Source of the DNA: Balneolaceae bacterium
GTDB lineage: Bacteria; Bacteroidota; Rhodothermia; Balneolales; Balneolaceae
Direction: 5' to 3'
Length of the DNA stretch: 10,725 nt
NCBI GenBank assembly: GCA_007129085.1
Contig: SKWF01000295.1
Span: 1-10,725 of the forward strand
The translations under genes were made by a program, and so were the position numbers. Of the stretch, positions 1 through 6,010 are shown one piece after another. The notes beneath the pieces were generated by a model. It did no database searches. It saw only the letters and a list, made by a program, of their open reading frames with translations, and was not told the DNA's origin. How positions within the stretch are numbered: the stretch's first letter is position 1; each line of letters opens with the position of its first letter.

Positions 1-2
1 AA

Positions 3-467
3 GACCTTCGTGAAATTGAAGAGGAATATCGCACTGAATATTCCGTAGAAACCACACTTGTTGCCTACCTGCTTTTTGTGGATGGCGATTTTTTGGATGA
101 TGACGGCTTTCGAAATATTACAACGCTCGGGACCTCTCTATACAATACGTCAGCCGCTTTTTTTGGAGAGACAATTGAGCAAATTAGCGGGCCTAATACT
201 TTTGAACCGGATCAATGGTTTGTTGAATCACTTACGATCAGTCATCAGTTTGGGCACTTGATGGGTCTCGTAAACAACCAAACCGAAATGGTTGATGACC
301 ACCATGATGGACAAAATGAATTTCATTGTGCAAATGAGCTTTGCCTGATGCACTTCTCAACCAACTCAAGTCAAATTTTCGATAGACAACCTCCTCAAGA
401 ACTCCCTGAATTTGATGATTTTTGCCTGAACGATCTGGATGCACTGCGCGAAAGCGTGGAACAATAA
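3..467 (+). CDS. Metallopeptidase-like protein with mutated HExxH (HQFGH), 5' end outside the window
   Basis: The reading frame is open at the left edge and ends at TAA 465-467; about 154 residues are visible. It is clearly paralogous to the next gene. Shared blocks in order are a D-L/I-R-E/D-I/L-E-x-E-x-R helix, FVDGxF, YNTSxAxFGETIxxISG, a zinc-type helix, HCx4CxM and a C-terminal FDDFC segment. The zinc helix reads HQFGHLMGLVN (243-275): both His residues remain, but the general-base Glu codon is CAG (Gln, 246-248). The residue three after Gly is Asn, where the paralog has Asp. The HC/C/Met-turn segment (FHCANELCLM) is retained. By analogy with its paralog it is probably an exported lipoprotein, but its N-terminus is not visible. 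I infer a pseudoenzyme: it may still bind zinc or substrate but should be poorly catalytic. No frameshift or stop is seen, so it is not an obvious pseudogene. Confidence 0.8.
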   Translation, partial: DLREIEEEYRTEYSVETTLVAYLLFVDGDFLDDDGFRNITTLGTSLYNTSAAFFGETIEQISGPNTFEPDQWFVESLTISHQFGHLMGLVNNQTEMVDDHHDGQNEFHCANELCLMHFSTNSSQIFDRQPPQELPEFDDFCLNDLDALRESVEQ

Positions 468-488
468 GTTCTTATGCATATTAGAACT
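467..488. repeat. Small inverted repeat between the two metallopeptidase paralogs
   Basis: AGTTCT (467-472) and AGAACT (483-488) are complementary arms around a 10-nt spacer containing the palindrome ATGCAT. The repeat starts at the stop codon of the upstream gene, and the downstream gene begins 33 bp later. No T-tract follows, so it is not an intrinsic terminator. It could be a weak mRNA hairpin or an operator, or chance; a 6-bp arm in AT-rich DNA is weak evidence. Confidence 0.25.
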
Positions 489-521
489 ACTGCACATCAT
501 TTATAAACTAAGATTCTCAAT

Positions 522-1289
522 ATGCAGTTATTCAGATACAGTCTGTCGATACTTATAATTTCGTTTCTCTCATTTTCGCTTCTCTCTTGTGATGATCAGC
601 CCACGCAGGTTGATGACGGCGATCCCGCCGATGATTTTAGTCACACTACAAATCCCGGCAACTCAAATGAAGCTTTTGTGACGGATGACGATTTTGATGA
701 ACTCGTTGTGGAAGTTCACTATATGCCCGGATATGAACCGGAACAGGCCTCTTTAGATAATCTTCAAGATTTCCTCGAACAACATCTCGAAAAATCATCC
801 ATTACCATTTTAACGCCGGAAGAAATTCCGTCCGGTGAGCAGGAGAGTTATTCTGCTGATGATATTCGTGATCTGGAAGATGAACACCGAAGCACATTTA
901 CCGAGGGGAGTCAACTTGCCTCGTACGCCATTTTTGTAGATGGAGAATTTGACCAATCCTCCAATGTACTGGGAATTGCCTACTACAATACATCAACCGC
1001 ATACTTTGGTGAAACCATAGATAATATCAGTGGCGGAGCGACCCAACCTTCACGAACTGAAATTGAATCCACCGTATTCAACCATGAATTTGGCCACCTG
1101 ATGGGACTTGTTGATAATGGAACGGACATGCAGGAGGATCATCAAGAAAACGGACCCCACTGTACTGAAGAGGAATGCGTAATGTATCACCAGGTTAACA
1201 CCACCGATTTCTTCGCAAATCTGTTTGATGACTCCATCCCGGAGCTGGATGATTTTTGTGTAGCCGATATTGAAGCGTTGAAAGAGTAA
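522..1289 (+). CDS. Predicted lipoprotein zinc metallopeptidase (metzincin-like, HEFGHxxGxxD)
   Basis: 255 residues. The N-terminus is a lipoprotein signal: hydrophobic residues 8-21, then lipobox LLSC with Cys23 as the lipidation site. An acidic linker follows (about 24-60). The catalytic part is about 62-255. The zinc helix is H188-E189-F-G-H192-L-M-G195-L-V-D198, matching the metzincin pattern HExxHxxGxxH/D. It is followed by D206-H207, then H213-C214-x4-C219-V-M221, where the Met is a good Met-turn candidate. The Cys pair and C246 are conserved in the upstream paralog, suggesting disulfides outside the cytoplasm. The third zinc ligand may be D198 or one of the later His residues; I cannot decide. 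The family resembles proteins labelled 'membrane metalloprotease' in Bacteroidota. It lies 54 bp after the mutated paralog and is probably co-transcribed. ATG 522 is chosen because the lipoprotein signal follows it directly; no Shine-Dalgarno is seen. The substrate is unknown. Confidence 0.82.
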   Translation: MQLFRYSLSILIISFLSFSLLSCDDQPTQVDDGDPADDFSHTTNPGNSNEAFVTDDDFDELVVEVHYMPGYEPEQASLDNLQDFLEQHLEKSSITILTPEEIPSGEQESYSADDIRDLEDEHRSTFTEGSQLASYAIFVDGEFDQSSNVLGIAYYNTSTAYFGETIDNISGGATQPSRTEIESTVFNHEFGHLMGLVDNGTDMQEDHQENGPHCTEEECVMYHQVNTTDFFANLFDDSIPELDDFCVADIEALKE

Positions 1290-1314
1290 TCTCTCATAAT
1301 AACTGAATTTTTAG

Positions 1315-1347
1315 CCCGCATTGAACACTGTTCTGTGCGGGTTTTTT
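1315..1347 (+). terminator. Rho-independent terminator of the metallopeptidase pair
   Basis: A two-step hairpin: outer stem CCCGCA (1315-1320) with TGCGGG (1336-1341), inner stem GAAC (1323-1326) with GTTC (1330-1333), loop ACT, then six T (1342-1347). It starts 25 bp after the stop of the lipoprotein metallopeptidase. The reverse orientation lacks a U-tract, so it should act only on plus-strand transcripts. Confidence 0.85.
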
Positions 1348-1350
1348 ATT

Positions 1351-1558
1351 TGCCACAAAAGCACAAAATCACTAAAACGGATATAAGAACGCCTAAAAAA
1401 AGCACTGATTTCCGAATAATCAGATTAGAATAGGAGTAAAACTGTTCATCACTTTACCTTCTTGTCTATCAACTTTTTCACGGCAATTCTGCACAAGATT
1501 TATCCTCTTTACCCTATATAAATATGCACCTTCTTTGTGTTTTTGTGCTTTCGTGGCA
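1351..1558. repeat. Non-coding element bounded by imperfect 25-bp inverted repeats
   Basis: The left end (1351-1375, beginning TGCCACAAAAGCACAAAA) is complementary to the right end (1534-1558, ending TTTTGTGCTTTCGTGGCA) at 22 of 25 positions. Mismatches are at arm positions 7, 19 and 23. Inside is a further small inverted repeat, CTGATT (1405-1410) with AATCAG (1418-1423), and no credible ORF. The GTG-phased arm resembles dispersed intergenic strings I recall from Bacteroidota and other genomes; that is memory, not a search. It fills nearly the whole gap between the terminator and the 3' end of prfC. It could be a MITE-like unit or a remnant repeat; no transposase or clear target duplication is visible. 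Confidence 0.55.
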
Positions 1559-1574
1559 TATCAATTCAAGCTAA

Positions 1575-1587
1575 AAACACCCTGTTT
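1575..1587 (-). terminator. Weak possible terminator of prfC
   Basis: Read on the minus strand, just after the prfC stop, AAACA-GGG-TGTTT forms a 5-bp stem whose 3' arm runs into a short T-rich stretch (TTTTTA). It has only one G-C pair, so efficiency is doubtful; the neighbouring inverted repeat element is the other candidate 3' structure. Confidence 0.25.
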
Positions 1588-1591
1588 CTAC

Positions 1592-3208
1592 TTAATCCTG
1601 CTTGTACTTAAAGAGATTTTCAGCACCAACTTTCTCTTCCGCCTGCGTAAGCGCATAACCACTTTCGAAAAGCACAATCGGGTTCTCTTCCATATCTTTC
1701 GTTACATGCGTTGAGTAGCTCGACTCAAGTTTCTTGGTAATTTCCGCCGATTCGTTTGGCAGCCATCGTGCCGCATGGTAGTTCACCGGGTGTTTATGCA
1801 GCTCCACACCGTACTCTTCAAGCATTCTGTGCTCCACTACTTCAAACTGCAGTACACCTACCGTTCCCAGCAAAAGCTCGTTACCCACACCTTGGGGAAC
1901 TTCAAAAACGTGAACCACACCCTCTTCAGAAAGCTGTTTTAATCCTTCACGCAGCTGTTTTCTTTTGAAAGGGTCTTTGGTTGATACCTTCATAAAATGT
2001 TCGGGAGTAAAGAGCGGAATCACGTTAAATCGAACCGGTTCATCCGCATGGATGGTCGATCCAATCCTAAAAAATCCGGGGCTAAACAGAGATACAATAT
2101 CCCCCGGATATGCCTCTTCCATAATATTACGCTCATCTCCCATCAGCGTGTGCGGAGTCGACATTTTAACCTTTTTACCGGTCCCCTCGTGTGTAACCTG
2201 CAGGCCGCGTTCAAATTTGCCCGATGTTACTCGAATAAAAGCCGCACAATCCCGGTGATCAGGGTTCATATTTGCCTGGAGCTTAAATACAAAACCACTA
2301 AACGGTTGCTCAATTTTCCGTGGGGCTCCGGTATCATCTTCGTACTCCTGGGGTGATGGTGCCAGTCCTTCGAAATAGGTCAAAAATACATCAAGCCCAA
2401 AATTGTGCAGGGCAGAGCCAAAAAATACAGGAGAAGCTTTCCCCACTTTAAAAGCATCCTGATCCATATTTTCATACATATCCTCTATGAGAAGAATCTC
2501 CTCCTCGAGCTCCTCTTTCTCATAATCTGCGAGTGTACATTTTTCCAGTCCCTCTTCGAGGTTGTACACCTCTGTTGCTGCTTTTTTCGCACCGTGCTTC
2601 TCTTTCACATAAAGGTGCATCTCCTTTCCAATCAGGTCGTAAATACCTTGAAATTTCGGCCCGTAACCAATTGGCCAACTTGCCGGAATCGCCTCAATAC
2701 CTAGTTTATTCTCTACGTTACTCAATATTTCAAGAGGTGCCATACCCGGTCGGTCGCACTTATTTACAAACGTAATAACCGGAACTTCACGCATTTTGCA
2801 AACTTCGAAAAGCTTTTCGGTCTGCTCCTCAACCCCTTTGGCAACGTCAATTACCATCAAGCCGGAGTCGGCTGCAACAAGTGTACGCAGGGTATCTTCA
2901 GAAAAATCCTTGTGACCCGGGGTATCCAGCAGGTTGTACCGTACACCATCTTTTTCAAAACGGAGCACTGATGATGTTACCGAAATTCCACGTTCTTTTT
3001 CGATCGCCATCCAGTCGGATGCAGCGTGGCGCGAAGCTTTTCGCTGACGGATTGATCCCGCCTCATGAATAGCCCCTCCATAAAGAAGCAGCTTCTCCGT
3101 CAGTGTTGTTTTCCCGGCATCCGGGTGAGAAATAATTGCAAAAGTTCGGCGCTTTTTTGCCTCTTCTACAATTTGGTTTGATAATACTTGTGCGTCAGCT
3201 TGTGCCAT
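1592..3208 (-). CDS. prfC: Peptide chain release factor 3 (RF3)
   Basis: 538 residues, close to the E. coli RF3 length (529). RF3 is a cytoplasmic translational GTPase that promotes recycling of RF1/RF2 from the ribosome after peptide release. The G domain shows G1 HPDAGKTT (28-35), G3 DTPGH (95-99) and G4 NKCD (149-152). The segment between G1 and G3 carries RQRKASRHAASDWMAIEKERGISVTSS, with the ERGIS switch shared by EF-G and RF3 and the ASDWM block typical of RF3. Domain 2 (around 300-390, including FIRVTSGKFERG) and the RF3 C-terminal domain follow. No key residue is missing. The start at 3208 gives a standard short N-terminal extension before the G domain; there is no strong Shine-Dalgarno. 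It stands alone, divergent from the FAS1 gene across about 230 bp. A TTAAAA-17 bp-TATATA arrangement on the minus strand about 65-90 bp upstream of the start is a possible but weak promoter. Confidence 0.97.
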   Translation of the reverse strand: MAQADAQVLSNQIVEEAKKRRTFAIISHPDAGKTTLTEKLLLYGGAIHEAGSIRQRKASRHAASDWMAIEKERGISVTSSVLRFEKDGVRYNLLDTPGHKDFSEDTLRTLVAADSGLMVIDVAKGVEEQTEKLFEVCKMREVPVITFVNKCDRPGMAPLEILSNVENKLGIEAIPASWPIGYGPKFQGIYDLIGKEMHLYVKEKHGAKKAATEVYNLEEGLEKCTLADYEKEELEEEILLIEDMYENMDQDAFKVGKASPVFFGSALHNFGLDVFLTYFEGLAPSPQEYEDDTGAPRKIEQPFSGFVFKLQANMNPDHRDCAAFIRVTSGKFERGLQVTHEGTGKKVKMSTPHTLMGDERNIMEEAYPGDIVSLFSPGFFRIGSTIHADEPVRFNVIPLFTPEHFMKVSTKDPFKRKQLREGLKQLSEEGVVHVFEVPQGVGNELLLGTVGVLQFEVVEHRMLEEYGVELHKHPVNYHAARWLPNESAEITKKLESSYSTHVTKDMEENPIVLFESGYALTQAEEKVGAENLFKYKQD

Positions 3209-3383
3209 AGATATTTCTAATCAAAAATTAACAAGCTTAAAAATACGGTTTTTTCAGCTGTTCTTCACACCTATATATAATGCAACTGAGCCATTATTTT
3301 AACCTGTATAAATAGCTATTAAATTAAATTGATTTTTTTCGGAACAAATTACCAACAATTCACCTTTACACTTATGCGAACGA

Positions 3384-3411
3384 AATCATATTTAATTTTT
3401 TGAATATGATT
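3384..3411. promoter_or_regulatory. Operator-like inverted repeat upstream of the FAS1 gene
   Basis: Perfect 9-bp arms AATCATATT (3384-3392) and AATATGATT (3403-3411) flank a 10-bp T-rich spacer, TAATTTTTTG. The repeat ends 27 bp before the chosen ATG. The spacer resembles a Bacteroidota TAnnTTTG -7 element with extra T residues, so a protein bound here could control initiation. A 5'-UTR hairpin is an alternative. The arms are AT-rich, which raises the chance of coincidence. Confidence 0.45.
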
Positions 3412-3428
3412 CATAACAAGAATCAAAT

Positions 3429-3435
3429 AAGGAGA
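3429..3435 (+). promoter_or_regulatory. Ribosome binding site that sets the FAS1 start
   Basis: AAGGAGA precedes ATG 3439 by 3 nt (4 nt from GGAG). Most genes in this window have no such sequence. It favours ATG 3439 over an in-frame TTG at 3400, which would put charged residues before the signal peptide and place the start inside the inverted repeat. Confidence 0.7.
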
Positions 3436-3438
3436 CAA

Positions 3439-3861
3439 ATGATTACTAAGAAGTTTTTCCCGGCATTAACTACAATTTTGGCCTTCGTTTTTGCTTTTTC
3501 TTTTAGCGTTGATAGCGCATTAGCACAAGATGGAGACGTCGTAGACGTAATTAACCAAAGTGATGATCACACGATTTTTGCTGAAATGCTAGCTGAAACA
3601 GAACTCGATCAAGTTGTTTCAGATCAAGGACCATTTACAATAATTGCCCCAACTGATGAAGCATTTGAAGCATTAGGAGCAGAGCTTGAGCAACTTCAAG
3701 CAGATCCTGAAAGAATGCAGAATGTTGTTATTGGCCATCTTTTCCAAGGTGAAGTAACAGCCGAAGAAGCAGAACCGGCTCTTGAAGTTGAGATTCAAGA
3801 AGGAGATATACCAGCGAGTAATGGCCTCGTACACATAACCGGGGCAGTAATCATGAATTAG
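3439..3861 (+). CDS. Secreted short FAS1 (fasciclin) domain protein
   Basis: 140 residues from the ATG behind the strong ribosome binding site. The N-terminus is a classical signal peptide: K4-K5, hydrophobic 8-22, likely cleavage after ALA (27-29) before Gln30. The mature part is one FAS1 domain, a fold found in secreted adhesion proteins. The first conserved box is FTIIAPTDEAFEAL (66-79). The second region has VIGH (97-100), where the family usually has a Tyr-His pair. The closing box is ASNGLVHITGAVIM (126-139). Between GEVTAEEAEPALEVEIQ and EGDIPASNG the protein passes directly to the last strand. Typical FAS1 domains have roughly 20-30 more residues there, so this copy appears shortened by internal deletion. 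Composition is acidic. It is a single-gene unit with its own terminator. Its binding partner is unknown; a role in surface adhesion or matrix is family inference. Confidence 0.88.
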   Translation: MITKKFFPALTTILAFVFAFSFSVDSALAQDGDVVDVINQSDDHTIFAEMLAETELDQVVSDQGPFTIIAPTDEAFEALGAELEQLQADPERMQNVVIGHLFQGEVTAEEAEPALEVEIQEGDIPASNGLVHITGAVIMN

Positions 3862-3882
3862 GCTTAAATGTCTAATTCCCCG

Positions 3883-3915
3883 AAGGTTGCTACTTAGCGG
3901 TAGCAACCTTTTTTT
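3883..3915 (+). terminator. Strong rho-independent terminator of the FAS1 gene
   Basis: An 11-bp perfect stem, AAGGTTGCTAC (3883-3893) with GTAGCAACCTT (3900-3910), has a 6-nt loop and runs into seven T residues (3909-3915). It lies 21 bp after the FAS1 stop. The FAS1 gene is therefore very likely monocistronic. Confidence 0.93.
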
Positions 3916-3950
3916 ATTTTGGTGACATTTTATGGGGCTGTGTTAATTTC

Positions 3951-3984
3951 AGACACGCGAAGTCTTGGAAGACTTCGCGTGTCT
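3951..3984. repeat. Perfect 34-bp palindromic element
   Basis: AGACACGCGAAGTCTT (3951-3966) and its exact complement AAGACTTCGCGTGTCT (3969-3984) are separated by only GG. It lies between the FAS1 terminator and the 3' end of the convergent DUF72 gene. Four T follow on the plus strand, but a good terminator already precedes it on that strand. Read as a DUF72 terminator it lacks a T-run. The CGCGAAGTC core resembles palindromes dispersed between genes in Bacteroidota-type genomes (recollection). It is probably a REP-like interspersed palindrome, or an mRNA 3'-end stabiliser for the DUF72 transcript. Confidence 0.75.
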
Positions 3985-4048
3985 TTTCTCCATCTCTTTG
4001 ATAACCCTCAGCACCACCGTTCTACAACTAAATTCACATTTAAGCCCT

Positions 4049-4915
4049 CTAAAACAGTCCCAACTGCTCATTTTGCTTATCAATAGGCCATTTCGGCATC
4101 GGGCCAAGCTCCACAAAGTCTGACAACACTCGATGAAAATATCTCGCCAGTTTTGGCGCATGTAGTGTATCAGGGGCATGAATAAATACGTATGGATGCA
4201 GCCCGTCCTTAATCCAATCCGCAACAATTATAGCCCACTCTTTCAGATACGCCTCGTTATTAATAACGTCGTTCGCACCTACAAAACGTAAAAACGGGCG
4301 TGATCCGGTAGCATCAAACCGAACAGGCAGCTGCGGCTTTTTCTTTTGTGCTTCCTTAATAGATGGATCATCCGACTTCATGGAGTGAAGTTTTCGCGTA
4401 TCAAAAATAACGCGATCAACACGGTTTGATTTCAACAGCTCTTCGAGACGCCTCTCTTTTTTGGAGCGGTCAAAAAAATCTTCGTGCCGAACCTCAAGGG
4501 CGTAAGCGTAATGGGGCGGCAAAATATCGAACAGAGCCTCCAGCTTATCAAACTCATTAAACGAAAACTGCGAGCTCAGCTGAATATGAAACGGGCCCAA
4601 CTTATCACGAATAGGCTCAAACAACTCCAGAAATGATAACACCTCTTTGTCCGTATTTTTCAGGCGCTTGTAATGGGTGATTCCCTGTGGAAACTTGAAG
4701 CAGAATTTAAACTCGGGTGGCACCTGCTCACCCCATTTTTTTACCGTTTTAGGTGATGGTGCCCTGTAAAACGTGGTATTTCCTTCTACAGAGTTAAACA
4801 CTGTAGCGTACTCTTTCAGAAAGCTGGCCGCTTTCGCTTTATCAGAATAGAAATTGCCAACCCAATCTTTGAGCCCCCACTGGGTTAATCCGATATGGTA
4901 TTTTTTTATAGGCAT
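4049..4915 (-). CDS. yecE: DUF72 (YecE-like) TIM-barrel protein
   Basis: 288 residues; E. coli YecE is about 272. Similarity runs along the whole chain: IGLTQWG (8-14), FNSVEGNTTFY (40-50), FKFCFKFP (69-76), ALEVRH (139-144), VIFDTRKLH (169-177), AQKKKPQLPV (189-198), FLRFVGAND (208-216) and PYVFIHAPDT (241-250). DUF72 proteins are TIM barrels of unproven function; structural comparison with endonuclease IV has led to suggestions of nucleic acid binding. The last five residues are QLGLF (284-288), a near-perfect sliding-clamp binding pentapeptide. The start is supported by AAAAGGA on the minus strand (4920-4926), four bases before ATG. It begins 50 bp after the stop of the serine hydrolase on the same strand, so co-transcription is possible. 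Confidence 0.93.
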   Translation of the reverse strand: MPIKKYHIGLTQWGLKDWVGNFYSDKAKAASFLKEYATVFNSVEGNTTFYRAPSPKTVKKWGEQVPPEFKFCFKFPQGITHYKRLKNTDKEVLSFLELFEPIRDKLGPFHIQLSSQFSFNEFDKLEALFDILPPHYAYALEVRHEDFFDRSKKERRLEELLKSNRVDRVIFDTRKLHSMKSDDPSIKEAQKKKPQLPVRFDATGSRPFLRFVGANDVINNEAYLKEWAIIVADWIKDGLHPYVFIHAPDTLHAPKLARYFHRVLSDFVELGPMPKWPIDKQNEQLGLF

Positions 4916-4965
4916 GGTGTCCTTTTACTGGAAATAAACAAAAATTGGGGAGAATCGTTGTAAAA

Positions 4966-5961
4966 TTACGACTTTTCAATCACGGGGATTAACTCCTCCT
5001 CTAAAAACTCAAAAATTCGTCGTTGATATCCCCTCGATCCCTGGTTCCGCGTTAAATCTGAAGTAATTGACACTGCGGTATCCAATTCGGGAAACATCAA
5101 GATGTACTGTCCGCCGTGTCCCCAGGCAAAAACCGCCTCGTAATCTCCAACCGAACGCCTCCACCACATATATCCATAATCATACGGGTTGAAATTACTC
5201 CGGGTGTACTTTTTCACCGAGTCCAGAATCCACTCTGACGATACAATCTGCTCTCCATTATACTCCCCCAGGTCCATCATCATACGGCCAATTTTAAGCA
5301 GATCATTTGAACTTAGCGCCATATTGTTGCCACCCATATAATACCCTTGCGGATCGCGGTCCCATCCGCCAACTCGAATATCCATCGGGCCAAACAAGTA
5401 GCGGTTCGCAAAAGCTCTTGTACTCATTCCTGAGGCACGCGTAATTATTACCGAAAGCAGGTGAGACGTCCCCGTACTGTACACCATTCTGCCGCCGGGC
5501 TCCTCTTCCATCGGCTGATTTAGCGTAAACCAAATCCAGTTATTGCTGACCACCCAACGCCCATAATTTTGAAAACTGGTGGTTTCGAGACCGCTCCGCA
5601 TCGTCAGCAGATCTTTAATGGTTATGGCCTCTTTTTCCGGGTTGGGATTCGCCTCAAAATAGTCCGGGAAAAAATTGTCGATGGTTTGATCCGTTCCGTC
5701 CAAATATCCTTCATCGATGGCAATTCCCACCAACAGAGAGAGCACACTTTTCGATGCTGATTTTATATTCACGTTCCTGTTGCCGGTCATACTGCCCAGG
5801 TACTCCTCGAACAGCATCTCTCCTCCTTTTTCAACCTGCAGGCTCTGTACTGATCCAATTTCGAAAATCTCTTTCAGAGAGTTCTCTTCAGGTTCAGCTG
5901 TAGATGAAAGATTATTCACCCCTATAAACAGAAAAAATATGGCTGCGATTTTATAAAGCAT
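4966..5961 (-). CDS. Exported serine hydrolase, class C beta-lactamase family
   Basis: 331 residues. The N-terminus has a short basic start (YK) and a hydrophobic stretch (5-15), giving a probable signal peptide cut near STA (20-22). The catalytic domain belongs to the beta-lactamase/D-Ala carboxypeptidase (S12) superfamily: S68-A-S-K71 is the SxxK motif with nucleophile Ser68 and Lys71, followed by SVLSLLVG. Tyr161 in YST (161-163) sits where the family has YxN or YxS. H282-G-G-Q near the C-terminus takes the place of the KTG box, as in esterase and amide-hydrolase members. The LLTMRSGL box (118-125) is also typical. These features suggest a periplasmic esterase, amidase or peptidase-like enzyme rather than a drug-resistance beta-lactamase; the substrate cannot be told. 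It lies between an NTF2-like gene (49 bp upstream) and yecE (50 bp downstream), all on the minus strand. No Shine-Dalgarno is seen. Confidence 0.9.
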   Translation of the reverse strand: MLYKIAAIFFLFIGVNNLSSTAEPEENSLKEIFEIGSVQSLQVEKGGEMLFEEYLGSMTGNRNVNIKSASKSVLSLLVGIAIDEGYLDGTDQTIDNFFPDYFEANPNPEKEAITIKDLLTMRSGLETTSFQNYGRWVVSNNWIWFTLNQPMEEEPGGRMVYSTGTSHLLSVIITRASGMSTRAFANRYLFGPMDIRVGGWDRDPQGYYMGGNNMALSSNDLLKIGRMMMDLGEYNGEQIVSSEWILDSVKKYTRSNFNPYDYGYMWWRRSVGDYEAVFAWGHGGQYILMFPELDTAVSITSDLTRNQGSRGYQRRIFEFLEEELIPVIEKS

Positions 5962-6010
5962 TCGATTTAATAACTGCCCTGTAATTCTATTGCGAAACTA
6001 TATACAGTCA

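Noticed and set aside
1592..3208. Ribosome-protection (TetM-like) or EF-G identity for the GTPase
   Set aside because: Length, the ASDWM block between G1 and G3 and the domain order fit RF3; EF-G and TetM-like proteins are considerably longer with extra C-terminal domains.
3400..3438. Upstream TTG start that would lengthen the FAS1 protein by 13 residues
   Set aside because: AAGGAGA directly precedes ATG 3439, and the signal peptide begins correctly there; the longer form would start inside the inverted repeat and add charged residues before the signal.
3673..3906. 77-codon minus-strand open frame opposite the FAS1 gene
   Set aside because: It overlaps the FAS1 coding sequence and its terminator hairpin, and has no upstream signals or family likeness.
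3951..3984. Intrinsic terminator for the DUF72 gene
   Set aside because: On the minus strand the hairpin is followed by GAAATTAAC, not a T-run; it could still form a 3' structure, so it is listed as a repeat.
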